From the NCBI GenBank assembly GCA_029260165.1, contig JAJDDT010000067.1, forward strand, positions 1 through 47,256: 47,256 bases of DNA. The letters are read 5' to 3'. The position numbers and the translations under genes are program-made. The notes under the pieces are model-generated. The model saw only the letters and a list, made by a program, of their open reading frames with translations. It was not told where the DNA came from and made no database searches. The stretch is from Phycisphaerae bacterium. GTDB lineage: Bacteria > Planctomycetota > Phycisphaerae > UBA1845. Positions 35,008-44,072 of the stretch are shown piece by piece (position 1 is the first letter of the stretch; every line of letters begins with the position of its first letter).

Positions 35008-35193
35008 ATGATGGAAGAATACGAACGACTCAAACAGCTCATCGAAACCGCCGCCGAGGACGTCGCCAAGGCTGCCGGTGGGAACAAAGCCGCAGGAACG
35101 CGCGTCCGAAAGGCCATGCAGGACGTCAAGTCCTCCGCGCAGGAACTGCGAAAACGCGTCCTCGAGGTCCGTTCAGAGCCATCACAGCTCTAA
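35008..35193 (+). CDS. histone H1-like (Hc1-type) small protein
   Basis: A 61-residue, helical, Lys/Arg/Glu-rich protein with the block GGNKAAGTRVRKAMQDVK, which is the signature of the short bacterial histone H1-like family found in Bacteroidetes, Chlamydiae and Planctomycetota. It is presumed to bind DNA. The usual Lys/Ala/Pro-rich tail of longer members is absent. GGAG lies nine bases before ATG 35008; a second ATG follows immediately. It stands alone between two divergently and convergently placed operons. Confidence 0.85.
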   Translation: MMEEYERLKQLIETAAEDVAKAAGGNKAAGTRVRKAMQDVKSSAQELRKRVLEVRSEPSQL

Positions 35194-35402
35194 ACGATTT
35201 CGCCGGGGGGCCTGCTCCCAACGAAGATCGTCGAGACCCGACAGACTGGTTCCCAGGGGCTGACCGCGTTTTTCGCCGTCGGTGATGCTCGAACGTACGC
35301 CGAAGCGACCGAGGTGATCCGGTCAGCCAGCCGTGCCCGTCTCGCACAGCCACGCTGACGTGACACAGAACGCCCCTCAACAGGACGCGAACGCCGAATC
35401 CA

Positions 35403-35885
35403 ATGGCCAGCAATATCCTTTTCGCAGAGAAAAATCTCGCCGACGAAACAATCCTCGTGGATCACGAAGCGATTTATCGACGACTGCCCCAACAGCACGA
35501 GTTCCGACTCATCGACGCAGTCACCCATCTCGACCGCGACAACGGACACGCCATCGCCTACCGCGACATCACATCCGACCAGTGGTGGTGCAGGGGACAC
35601 ATTCCCGGAAAACCCATCTATCCGGGCGTGCTCATGCTCGAGTCTGGTGCCCAGCTCGTAGCCTACATGGAACGCTACGCCGACGAAAAATTCAATGGTT
35701 TCGTTGGGTACGGGGGGATCGACGACTGCAAATTTCGCAGAACTGTCGAACCAGGCTCGCGACTCTGGCTGCTCGTCCAACGCATCGAAGCCCGCGCACG
35801 ACGCATCGTCTGCCGCTGCCAGGGCGTGGTGGATGGCTCGCTCGCATTCGAAGCCACCATCACAGGTCTCCTGATTTCTTCTTAA
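35403..35885 (+). CDS. FabZ-like 3-hydroxyacyl-ACP dehydratase
   Basis: A 160-residue hot-dog fold protein. The active-site helix region GHIPGKPIYPGVLMLES supplies His66 and Glu80, the catalytic pair of FabZ/FabA dehydratases that remove water from 3-hydroxyacyl-ACP in fatty acid synthesis. It is slightly longer than FabZ (about 145), and the central sequence is divergent, so it may be a paralogue working on a special acyl chain rather than the housekeeping FabZ. ATG 35403 lacks a ribosome binding site. Its stop codon overlaps the stop of the convergent gene. Confidence 0.85.
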   Translation: MASNILFAEKNLADETILVDHEAIYRRLPQQHEFRLIDAVTHLDRDNGHAIAYRDITSDQWWCRGHIPGKPIYPGVLMLESGAQLVAYMERYADEKFNGFVGYGGIDDCKFRRTVEPGSRLWLLVQRIEARARRIVCRCQGVVDGSLAFEATITGLLISS

Positions 35886-36196
35886 CCTGAACCTGAATTC
35901 GATTCCGACCGCATCGCACTCGACTGCGCAGGCCGGACAGACGTCTGACACACCGATGGTTGCAAGACACCCGGTACCGACAACGCCCGATCAATCGACT
36001 CCTGAAAACCGCGGAGCAATGTCAACAGGAGTCGACTCTTTCCAACCTGCGTTTGCTCGTGTTCAACGCTGGTCGCGTGCAGGTCGGTTGTCCACAGATG
36101 GATCGCCTCCGTCTCGTCAGCCATTCGATCAAGGCACTCACCCGCCGTTGCGTCACCCTTCCCCCACCGATCGTTATTTGACAACTTGTCTGCCAT
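35882..36196 (-). CDS. small protein of unknown function
   Basis: Not recognised. The frame opens at 36304, but ATG 36196 is preferred: AGGTGG lies close upstream, and the 104-residue product starts MADKLSNNDRWGKGD. It is hydrophilic with a helical middle (GKSRLLLTLLRGFQESIDRAL) and a Ser-rich, probably disordered C-terminus. Its stop overlaps the FabZ-like stop on the other strand. It is divergent from surE. Real expression is plausible but unproven. Confidence 0.45.
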   Translation of the reverse strand: MADKLSNNDRWGKGDATAGECLDRMADETEAIHLWTTDLHATSVEHEQTQVGKSRLLLTLLRGFQESIDRALSVPGVLQPSVCQTSVRPAQSSAMRSESNSGSG

Positions 36197-36332
36197 TAAT
36201 CCACCTACCAACCTCGATCGCCCAATCAGGCAACCACCCCTTTTAGAACGCCCGCAAACACCGTACCATTCGCTCATCGGGTTGGGCTCCGCACGACATA
36301 ACACCCCATTTACAGGTCAACACAGTCTGATA

Positions 36333-37124
36333 ATGCACCTGCTACTCACCAACGATGACGGCATTAACGCACCGGGATTAGCGGCCTTACACGCCGCGCT
36401 TCGCGAAAAACACACGCTGTCGATCGTCGCGCCAACGTCCGAACAATCACGCACCGGACACACCGCCAACTACGACCAACCCATCACCGTCCACGCAATC
36501 AACCACGAAACCCTCGGGCCGTCCCATTCTGTCAACGGTACACCCGTCGATTGTGCACGACTCGCCGTCACCGAACTTGTCACCGAACCCGTCGATGTCG
36601 TAATTAGTGGTATCAACCACGGCGCCAACGTCGGCTGGGTCGATCTGGCCACCTCGGGAACCTTCGCAGCCGCTCGCGATCTCGCATTCCTCGACATCCC
36701 CGCCATCGCCATCTCGCAGATGTTCCTCAAAAACCAACCCACCGATTGGCCCGCTGCGTTCCGGCGGGCACGGACCATCCTCGACCACCTGCTCGACGCA
36801 TCGGCTCCACCTGTCAAACTATGGAATGTCAACCTGCCACGAACCGGCCCCGGTCAGCAACCCAAAGGCGTCCGACTGCTCCCACCGTCGTTCGATCAGA
36901 TTCCACTCCAATACGAGACACTCGAAAAAAAGGATAGCCTCACCACCTATCAGTACGCAGGTGAATGGGAATCCCGCACGCGTACACCCGACCACGACGT
37001 CGCGGGCGTTTTCGACGGTTACGTCGTGGTCACGCCCCTGGACGCCGCCCTTCACGTCGCACAGAATATCCCCGACGAATTCGTACGGACGCTCGAAATC
37101 GCCATCAAAAACAGCGAACCGTAA
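36333..37124 (+). CDS. surE: 5'/3'-nucleotidase SurE
   Basis: A 263-residue metal-dependent phosphatase that removes phosphate from nucleoside monophosphates, linked to stationary-phase survival. The N-terminal metal site LLTNDDGINAPG, the loop SEQSRTGH, the conserved VNGTPVDCARLA, and SGINHGANVG are all present. ATG 36333 places the family N-terminus (MHLLLTNDDG) at the start; the frame is open for a further 147 bases upstream, but that part has no homology or ribosome binding site. Monocistronic by position; the MscS gene follows after 163 bases. Confidence 0.94.
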   Translation: MHLLLTNDDGINAPGLAALHAALREKHTLSIVAPTSEQSRTGHTANYDQPITVHAINHETLGPSHSVNGTPVDCARLAVTELVTEPVDVVISGINHGANVGWVDLATSGTFAAARDLAFLDIPAIAISQMFLKNQPTDWPAAFRRARTILDHLLDASAPPVKLWNVNLPRTGPGQQPKGVRLLPPSFDQIPLQYETLEKKDSLTTYQYAGEWESRTRTPDHDVAGVFDGYVVVTPLDAALHVAQNIPDEFVRTLEIAIKNSEP

Positions 37125-37287
37125 CCCATACCCCAAAACAGTCTTAAATTCCTGCGATGTCGTGGAGAAAGTTTCAATACAATGCCCCCGTCGGTCCGCG
37201 CCATAAACACAAGCCACTCATTGCCCGGAAGACGTTGTTCAGTCGCTCCCTGGACCGATTCCCAACGTCCGTTACCATCCGGGCATC

Positions 37288-39546
37288 ATGAAGAATACGA
37301 CTCGATCAGCAACGACCGACGCAATCCTCCTGTTTCTCACCATCGCGATCCCCGTCGCAGCTCAACAACCCGACGCACCAGAACCTGACTCACCCAAACC
37401 CGACGCAGCGCAAACCGAATCCGCCCCCGAACAGTCCGCTGCGGTCGTCAACCTCTCCACTCCCCAGGACACCATGCGCACGTTCCTCATTGCCGCACAG
37501 GACGCATCCCAAAATCCCAAACGCATCGACGACGCCGCACGGTGCATCGCGGACATCGACGAAATTGACGATGAAGACGAGCTTGCCAAACTCCGCGAGC
37601 AGACCCGGCGCCTTCACGCCGTCATCCAGCAAATAGGCCTGAAGATTGACGATATCCCCACAACGCTCGATGGCGACGAATGGATTTTCTACCAGTCCGA
37701 CGCGCCGGGCAGCGGTCAACCCACACCCACCATTGCCCTCTTCAAAATCCCCGACGCCGACATCTGGCGATTCTCCGCACGAACACTCGAATCCCTCCCG
37801 ACCATCGAAACCCGGCTCGCCGAGAAAAGCACCGCCACCACGGTCGCCGAAAACGTCCGACCTGCCTTCGCCGGCCCGCGCGCCGCCATCATGACTTTCC
37901 ACGTCGCCATGACCGGCGAAAACCTCGAACTCGCCGCGGAATCTCTCGACCCCACAGGCCGCGACCCCGCAGCCTGGTCCGTCGAACGCGACGGTCTTGC
38001 TCAGAAACTTTTCAACGTTATCAGCAAGGCCAGATACGTCGTCGAAGCCGAAATTCCCACAGAACCCAACCAAATCCCGTTCCTGTGGTACGCACACTCC
38101 GCCGGTTCCATCGAACTCGCACCGCTTCAGGACGGTGAGCGCAAGGGCGAATGGCGATTCACCCCCGCCACCGTCAACGCCATCGACGCGCTCTACACGG
38201 AATTTGAAGACATCCAACCCCTCCCGGGTCAACACGAACACCTCACCCTCGGACTCTGGCTGCAACGCAACGCGCCACCATCGCTCCGCCGCGTTTTTCC
38301 ACCCATCGTCAGCGAATCCCACGCCCTGCAAATCTGGCAATGGCTGGGGCTTCTCGCGACCCTCGTCATCGCGTGGATCGTCAGACACATCGCCGGATTC
38401 CTCATCGCCACGCTCGTCAGGTTAGCTCTCCGCGCCAGGAAAATCGTCATCGACCAACCCGAACAACTCACCGCTCTGCGCTCCACCGGCACCATCGCAG
38501 CCACCGCCGTCGCGTGGTTCGTCATCGAAGCCAACTTCCTGCTGCTGCCGACGGGCTGGCTCGCCGTCCTCATTCCCGTGACCAAGTTCACCCTCGCAGC
38601 CGCCTGCGTCTGGGTGGGATACCGGCTCGTCGACGTCGTCGGTGGACACATCACCGCCGACACCTCCATCCAGCTCACAAATTTTGACGACGTTCTCATC
38701 CCGCTTCTTCGTCGCGTCCTTCGATTCTTCATTGTCATCGTCGTCATTCTGTTCGTCTGCGACTGGTTCGGACTCACACCCACCACCGTCCTCGGCGCGC
38801 TCGGCATCGGAGGTGTCGCCCTCGCCTTCGCAGCCCAGGACACCCTCAACAACTTCTTCGGATCCGTGACCGTCCTGTTCGACAGGCCCTTCGGTATCGG
38901 AGACTGGGTCGTCATCGGGGACGTCGAAGGCACCGTCGAACGCGTTGGATTCAGATCCACCCGCGTCCGCACCTTCTACAATTCCCTCATCACCATCCCA
39001 AACTCAAAAATGGTCAGCACCAGCGTCGACAACTACGGGGCCAGACGTTTTCGGCGTAGCAGCCTCACCCTTTCCCTCATATACGCCACGCCTCCCGAAA
39101 AAATCGAAGCCTTCTGCGAAGGCGTCCGCGAACTCATCCGCCTCCATCCATACACCCGAAAAGATTACTACCACGTCTACTTCAACTCATTCGCAGCCGC
39201 CTCGCTCGACGTCCTCGTCTATATGTTCTTCGAAACGCCCGACTGGAGCACCGAACTACGCGAAAAACACGTATTTTTTCTCGACATCATCCGACTATCC
39301 GACAAACTCGGCGTCGAATTCGCATTCCCCACGCAAACGCTCCAGATTCAACGTGAAAAAAAGAATCCCGAAACCCAGTCGCAATTCCTACCAGACACCG
39401 ACGCAGGCGACGCCGGTCTCAACGCCGCCGCAGACATCTTCAAAACCATCCACGCCGCCGTCCCCATCCGACCACCCGTGGTCATCGAAACCAGACCCCG
39501 AACCCTTGAGGGCATCAACCCCCAGGGTGACGATGACGCGACATAG
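37288..39546 (+). CDS. mechanosensitive ion channel (MscS family, large form)
   Basis: A 752-residue inner-membrane channel that opens under membrane tension. The signal peptide (AILLFLTIAIPVAA) is followed by a Pro/Asp/Glu-rich linker and a periplasmic domain of about 300 residues, then four or more helices. The pore helix and beta domain are typical: LGALGIGGVALAFAAQDTL, FGSVTVLFDRPFGIGDWV, and IPNSKMVSTSVDN. The long N-terminal domain groups it with MscK/MscM-like forms. It is followed by the cobalamin riboswitch, which controls the next gene, not this one. Confidence 0.93.
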   Translation: MKNTTRSATTDAILLFLTIAIPVAAQQPDAPEPDSPKPDAAQTESAPEQSAAVVNLSTPQDTMRTFLIAAQDASQNPKRIDDAARCIADIDEIDDEDELAKLREQTRRLHAVIQQIGLKIDDIPTTLDGDEWIFYQSDAPGSGQPTPTIALFKIPDADIWRFSARTLESLPTIETRLAEKSTATTVAENVRPAFAGPRAAIMTFHVAMTGENLELAAESLDPTGRDPAAWSVERDGLAQKLFNVISKARYVVEAEIPTEPNQIPFLWYAHSAGSIELAPLQDGERKGEWRFTPATVNAIDALYTEFEDIQPLPGQHEHLTLGLWLQRNAPPSLRRVFPPIVSESHALQIWQWLGLLATLVIAWIVRHIAGFLIATLVRLALRARKIVIDQPEQLTALRSTGTIAATAVAWFVIEANFLLLPTGWLAVLIPVTKFTLAAACVWVGYRLVDVVGGHITADTSIQLTNFDDVLIPLLRRVLRFFIVIVVILFVCDWFGLTPTTVLGALGIGGVALAFAAQDTLNNFFGSVTVLFDRPFGIGDWVVIGDVEGTVERVGFRSTRVRTFYNSLITIPNSKMVSTSVDNYGARRFRRSSLTLSLIYATPPEKIEAFCEGVRELIRLHPYTRKDYYHVYFNSFAAASLDVLVYMFFETPDWSTELREKHVFFLDIIRLSDKLGVEFAFPTQTLQIQREKKNPETQSQFLPDTDAGDAGLNAAADIFKTIHAAVPIRPPVVIETRPRTLEGINPQGDDDAT

Positions 39547-39609
39547 CAGGCCAATGAATGCGACGAGAACGTTGACACACCCATTACAGCAGCGTTAACA
39601 TTCCGAACG

Positions 39610-39786
39610 GATTGGTATCCGCCTCGGCGGATCGAAAAAGGGAATACCGGTGAAAATCCGGAGCGGCCCCGCCGCTGTAAGCGAGAACGAAAACCGCAAC
39701 GAACCCATTGACTCAACCGAGTCGAGAAGGGGCGGTCAGTAGGACCGAGTCAATCGGACGCTCGCAAGCCAGAAGACCTGCCAATC
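39610..39786 (+). promoter_or_regulatory. cobalamin riboswitch
   Basis: The core is clear: GGGAATACCGGTGAAAATCC at 39640-39659, then CCGCCGCTGTAAGCGA, and the B12 box GCCAGAAGACCTGCC at 39768-39782. The closing stem GATTGG (39610-39615) pairs with CCAATC (39781-39786). About 230 bases remain before the next start codon and include a GC hairpin, CGCGCGC/GCGCGCG at 39889-39909, which may be part of the expression platform. Coenzyme B12 binding would normally turn the downstream gene off. Confidence 0.93.
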
Positions 39787-40020
39787 AAACGATGTTGAAG
39801 GCTTTTGCACTCTCGTGGGAGGAGTCGCGGCTCATGCCATACGGAAATTCAAACCCGTTACGCACCGGTCCAACACTGTCCTGATCCACGCGCGCCGTTT
39901 TCGCGCGCGACCACGACGCAATTCCTGACACATCACCCGGTCTCCATCGGCAGCCGGGCTGCGACATCGTTCGCGCGGGTCGAACAAGTCGCACGCCCAG
40001 CCCAACAAAAAGGACAAACC

Positions 40021-42318
40021 ATGTCCAGGCACGCGCTATTCGCAACCCTTGTCACCCTGGTAACCGTCACCGTCTCCACCAACGCAGCCAACTTCAACGA
40101 CTACACTGAACAAGGCTCCTTCACCGCACCAGCCTCTCCAACCCTCATCGACAACCTCCCCGACGGCAGACTCATCATTCTCTCTGTCGCCGACCTCTAC
40201 ATCGAAGATGCATTCAACACGCGATCGTTCACGTTTGCCGGAACCCTCCCGGGCGCAGACATCTCAATATTCGGCGGATCGTTCCTGAAGGTGTCACCCG
40301 ATGGCACCCGCATCGCCGTCGGCAACGGCGGCGGTACGTCATTCACCAATTTCCAGGTCGGCGTTTTCAACCTCTCCGATTTCATGGGGCAATGGTTCAC
40401 CGCCAGCCACTTCCTGGGACAATGGTTCGACAACTCCAACATCGCACTCACTGCGGGCACCTTCGGACAACCCGCCGTCGTCACCATCCTCGACATCACA
40501 AGCCCCAACGCATCGATACCCATTAACCCGACCATCATCAACGGCATTGGTGGCGCCAGCGCGGGTATCGCGATCGACAACACAGGAAACCTCTACACCG
40601 GCAACGGATTCGACGACTTCAACCCCGTCACCACAAGCACCACAGGCACCATCAAAGCCTTCACAAACACAGATTGGATGCTCGCATGGACCACGGGAAC
40701 ACCACTCGACTTTGAACTCGAAGGCATCGAAATCGCCACCATCCTCTCCGCATCACCACTCGCCTTCGATGCCATGAACAACCTTTTCGTCGGCGGCGGA
40801 AACTTCGGCGTCGACGCCGACAACGTCGCCCTCGTCAACGCGTCAGCCATCAACGACGTGCTTTCCGGAGGAAATCCAATCGACGCGCTCGACACCACAC
40901 AAGTCCGCCGCTTCGACCCCGACACCATCAACAGCAACTTCTATTTCCTCGCCCACAACCCCATCACCCACGAAACCTACGCATGGGACTCCGATACCAT
41001 CCACATCATCGCCACCGACACCCCGTCCGCCGTCCCCACAACAAACACCTACGCACCAGCCACCATGATCCTCTTGATGTTCGCATGCGCAATCAAAACC
41101 ATCCGGAGCAGGTACCGAAATGTAGCGTCACGCCTCGTGGGTGGCGCGAAGGCAAAACCAATGTTCAATGACCGTCGGATGTCGAACGGCATCACGGCGT
41201 TCATACTCCTTTGCGCAACGATCGCCCCTCGCGCAACCGCCCAATCCCCTTTCGCTGCAACTGTTCCTGACTACACGCCCGCCCCAGGCCAACTCGTCAA
41301 CAACCCCGCCTTCAACGACCCCACCCACGCCCTTGGACCACCCACCGGAGGCGGCACACTCAATCCCGACAACTCCGGCATCGTCACCCTCGGCGGATTC
41401 GGTGGATATATCGTCCTCGCCTTCGACCACACGGTCGAAGACCACCCCGCCAACCCCCTCGGTCTCGATGCCATCGTTTTTTCAAACGCTTTCCACGTCA
41501 GCGGAAACCCAAACCGAAAATGGGCGGAATCCGCTCATATCGAGATCAGTCAGGACACCAACCAGAATAGCCAACCCGACGACCCGTGGTACCTCATCCC
41601 AGGCTCACACATCACCAATCCGGCCAACCAATTCACAACGCAGGTATGGGACAACGATTTCGCAGACCCAACCCATCCACCGACGCTCCCGACGTGGTAC
41701 CCGGTCATCCCTGTATCCATGTACGAAACAACCGCCTACCGACTCCCAGCCGACCCGTTCAACGACATCGTCCTCTCGAACCCCAACGGACCCGTCGCCA
41801 CCGAGGAAGCCATCTTCGGCTACGCCGACAACACCCCAACCCTCGTCCTCGGCGACCTCAACGTCGACAACATTGTCGACGACCACAACATCACCCCCGA
41901 AGAGTTCTACACCGTACCGGATGACCCCTTCACCGTCGGCATCAGAGCCGGATCCGGCGGTGGAGACGCCTTCGACATCGCATGGGCCATTGACCCCAAC
42001 ACCAACCAACCCGCCAACCTCCCGGGATTCGACTTCATCCGCATCACCACCGCCGTCAACCACATCGACCCTGCCTTTGGTGAACAATCCACCGACATCG
42101 ACGCCGTCTCAGACGTCACCCCCGGTCTCATGGGCGACGCAGACGCCGACAACGACGTCGACCTCGACGATTTCAACTTCCTCCGGACCTGCCTCACCGA
42201 CCCCGGACCCAACTTCGCCCCACGCTGCCGCGTCATGGATTTCAACTTCAACCACCAAATCGACCTCACCGACTACGCCGACCTCCAAATCGCCTTCACC
42301 GGAGACCTCTCCGAATGA
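40021..42318 (+). CDS. B12-riboswitch-controlled surface protein: propeller domain fused to a second exported, dockerin-tailed protein
   Basis: 765 residues from ATG 40021 (AAAAGGAC nine bases upstream). Residues 1-25 are a signal peptide. About 30-345 form a beta-propeller-like repeat domain (VSPDGTRIAVGNGG, IDNTGNLYTGNG). At about 350-375 comes a hydrophobic helix ending in basic residues (MILLMFACAIKTIRSRYR), as a C-terminal anchor would. Then a new signal peptide starts (ITAFILLCATIAPRATA) and a second domain follows (GFGGYIVLAFDHTV, SNAFHV, ISQDTNQNSQPDDPWY). It ends in an EF-hand pair (DADADNDVDLDDF, DFNFNHQIDLTDY) with two Cys between. So two exported proteins appear fused in frame. 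The second domain resembles surface proteins in Bacteroidetes B12-uptake loci. A role in cobalamin capture is inferred from the riboswitch. Confidence 0.8.
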   Translation: MSRHALFATLVTLVTVTVSTNAANFNDYTEQGSFTAPASPTLIDNLPDGRLIILSVADLYIEDAFNTRSFTFAGTLPGADISIFGGSFLKVSPDGTRIAVGNGGGTSFTNFQVGVFNLSDFMGQWFTASHFLGQWFDNSNIALTAGTFGQPAVVTILDITSPNASIPINPTIINGIGGASAGIAIDNTGNLYTGNGFDDFNPVTTSTTGTIKAFTNTDWMLAWTTGTPLDFELEGIEIATILSASPLAFDAMNNLFVGGGNFGVDADNVALVNASAINDVLSGGNPIDALDTTQVRRFDPDTINSNFYFLAHNPITHETYAWDSDTIHIIATDTPSAVPTTNTYAPATMILLMFACAIKTIRSRYRNVASRLVGGAKAKPMFNDRRMSNGITAFILLCATIAPRATAQSPFAATVPDYTPAPGQLVNNPAFNDPTHALGPPTGGGTLNPDNSGIVTLGGFGGYIVLAFDHTVEDHPANPLGLDAIVFSNAFHVSGNPNRKWAESAHIEISQDTNQNSQPDDPWYLIPGSHITNPANQFTTQVWDNDFADPTHPPTLPTWYPVIPVSMYETTAYRLPADPFNDIVLSNPNGPVATEEAIFGYADNTPTLVLGDLNVDNIVDDHNITPEEFYTVPDDPFTVGIRAGSGGGDAFDIAWAIDPNTNQPANLPGFDFIRITTAVNHIDPAFGEQSTDIDAVSDVTPGLMGDADADNDVDLDDFNFLRTCLTDPGPNFAPRCRVMDFNFNHQIDLTDYADLQIAFTGDLSE

Positions 42319-43109
42319 AACGTCCACCACGCCAATCCCAATCCGCCTTCACCCTCGTCGAACTCCTCATCACCATCTCCATCATCTCCCTCCTCCTCGC
42401 CATTCTCCTCCCATCCCTCTCATCCGCCCGCGAACAAGCCCGCACCACGGTTTGCGCCTCCAACATCCGACAAATCACCATCGCCAACCTCGCCTACAGC
42501 ATCGACCACAACGACCACCTCTGCCCCGGCGCCAAAAACTTCCTCACAAACCTGCACCGCTGGCATGGCTCCCGACCCTTCGTCAACCAACCGTTCAACC
42601 CCACCAGCGGACCCCTCGTCCCATACCTGTCCGCCGACAAGAAAATCCGCAACTGCCCGACATTCCGAAGATTCTCCGAATTCGCCACCAACGCCTTCGA
42701 ACTCGGAAACGGCGGATACGGATACAACAACGCCTTCCTCGGACGCCAACTCAAAAAAATCACCCCCACCCTTTACACCGTCGAATCCGACCAATCCGGC
42801 GTCAGCCTCACCCGCGTCCACGCACCCGCCAACACCCTCCTGTTCGCCGACGCAGCCTTTGCAGCTACCCAACCCATCGAATACAGCTTCGCCGAACCAC
42901 GATTCCACCCCGAATACCCCGCACGAACCGACCCCTCCATCCACTTCCGACACCAAAACAACGCCAACGTCGCATGGTCCGACGGGCACGTCGATCGAAA
43001 ACCCCTGACCTTCACCCATTCATCAGGACTCTACGACGGCGACACCGAAAAACTCCGCATCGGTTGGTTCGGACGATCCGACGACAACCGCTTCTTCGAC
43101 CTCGACTGA
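42315..43109 (+). CDS. type II secretion-like pseudopilin with H-X9-DG domain
   Basis: A 264-residue protein with a prepilin N-terminus (SAFTLVELLITISIISLLL), cleaved before Phe by prepilin peptidase and keeping the Glu at mature position 5. The C-terminal region has the planctomycete H-X9-DG motif: His, nine residues (QNNANVAWS), then Asp-Gly. Such proteins form a very large planctomycete family believed to be processed or assembled like pseudopilins. Its ATG overlaps the TGA of the surface-protein gene (ATGA), so the two are cotranslated and both under the cobalamin riboswitch. Confidence 0.9.
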   Translation: MKRPPRQSQSAFTLVELLITISIISLLLAILLPSLSSAREQARTTVCASNIRQITIANLAYSIDHNDHLCPGAKNFLTNLHRWHGSRPFVNQPFNPTSGPLVPYLSADKKIRNCPTFRRFSEFATNAFELGNGGYGYNNAFLGRQLKKITPTLYTVESDQSGVSLTRVHAPANTLLFADAAFAATQPIEYSFAEPRFHPEYPARTDPSIHFRHQNNANVAWSDGHVDRKPLTFTHSSGLYDGDTEKLRIGWFGRSDDNRFFDLD

Positions 43110-43145
43110 TTCCACGCTCAAACACAATCAATCCACCAACACACA

Positions 43146-43174
43146 TTGACGTCCTTGCCCGGCTTTTCGACAAT
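43146..43174 (+). promoter_or_regulatory. possible promoter giving a leaderless transcript
   Basis: TTGACG at 43146-43151, 17 bases, GACAAT at 43169-43174. Transcription would start at about the A of ATG 43182, which lacks a ribosome binding site. Confidence 0.35.
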
Positions 43175-43181
43175 AACACAC

Positions 43182-44072
43182 ATGGCCAGCCACCCCTCGC
43201 GCCAAACAGCGGTCCTCCTTACCGCGGTCCTCCTCGCCACGACAGGTTGCGAGCGCTGGCAATGGTTCGATTTCAATTGGAACCAACCCGAGCAAACCGC
43301 CGAACCTGAACCCAACCCGGTGAGCGAAGGACCACCACCCACCATCAACTCGACCACGCGGTCCGACGTCGTCACCATCGGCATGCTCTTCGACGTCGAA
43401 CGCGTCCTCATTCCCGACCACATCGCCGCCCAAAAACGCGAGAAATTTCGGACCTACATGGACGAATCGCGACAGGGACTGAAACTCGCAGCCTACCTCG
43501 CCCGAAACGGATTCCGCATCGGCGTGACCGACGCAGCCGGTCTCGAAGCCCTGCGCGACCAATTCGACCACCTCAACGCCACCCGCGAACGCATTCAACA
43601 CATCGCCCAGTCGGGCCTCCCCATCACGCTCGACCTGGGATCACTCCCCAGCAACAAATCCATCTTCATTTTTGCACCCGACGGCACCCTCGAAGGCACG
43701 TCATTCCAAAACGCCACCAAACATCTCCACATCGATTTCGATGTTGTCTGCCCCGATAACTGCCACACCACCCTCCGCGTCACCCCCGAAATTTTCAAAC
43801 AAACGCAGCAACCGCACTGGCAGGTCCGCGACGGTACCGTCGATTATTCAAAACTCTACGAAGGACGCGTTTTCCGGGAACTCGCCACCGACATCGAACT
43901 CAAGGCTGGCGAAGCCCTCATTATCGGACCCTCTGACCCCCAAGACGCAAAATCCGCCCTCGGAAACGTCCTGTTAACCGACCTCTCAGCCGGCAGAAAA
44001 TGGGAAACCTTGATTTGCATCGTTCCACAACCCTACAAACAAGCACCGCCAAAGGACGATTCGATGCCATGA
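43182..44072 (+). CDS. lipoprotein of unknown function
   Basis: A 296-residue exported lipoprotein; not recognised. The signal TAVLLTAVLLATTGC has a lipid-accepting Cys at about residue 22. A Pro/Glu-rich linker (NQPEQTAEPEPNPVSEGPPP) follows, then an alpha/beta region with a helical stretch (RQGLKLAAYLARNGFRIGV) and a beta-rich end (GEALIIGPSDPQ). ATG 43182 starts the signal peptide; the frame opens 36 bases earlier. No ribosome binding site is seen; a possible leaderless promoter is listed separately. Its stop overlaps the start of the histidine kinase gene (ATGA), suggesting that the two act together, for example as envelope sensor and kinase. Confidence 0.75.
   Translation: MASHPSRQTAVLLTAVLLATTGCERWQWFDFNWNQPEQTAEPEPNPVSEGPPPTINSTTRSDVVTIGMLFDVERVLIPDHIAAQKREKFRTYMDESRQGLKLAAYLARNGFRIGVTDAAGLEALRDQFDHLNATRERIQHIAQSGLPITLDLGSLPSNKSIFIFAPDGTLEGTSFQNATKHLHIDFDVVCPDNCHTTLRVTPEIFKQTQQPHWQVRDGTVDYSKLYEGRVFRELATDIELKAGEALIIGPSDPQDAKSALGNVLLTDLSAGRKWETLICIVPQPYKQAPPKDDSMP

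Noticed and set aside
41141-43309. Long plus-strand open frame of about 720 codons, rich in Pro, Ser, Thr and Arg
   Set aside because: It lies out of frame over the surface protein and pseudopilin genes, has no domain or ribosome binding site, and its composition is what the codon bias of the real genes produces in another frame.
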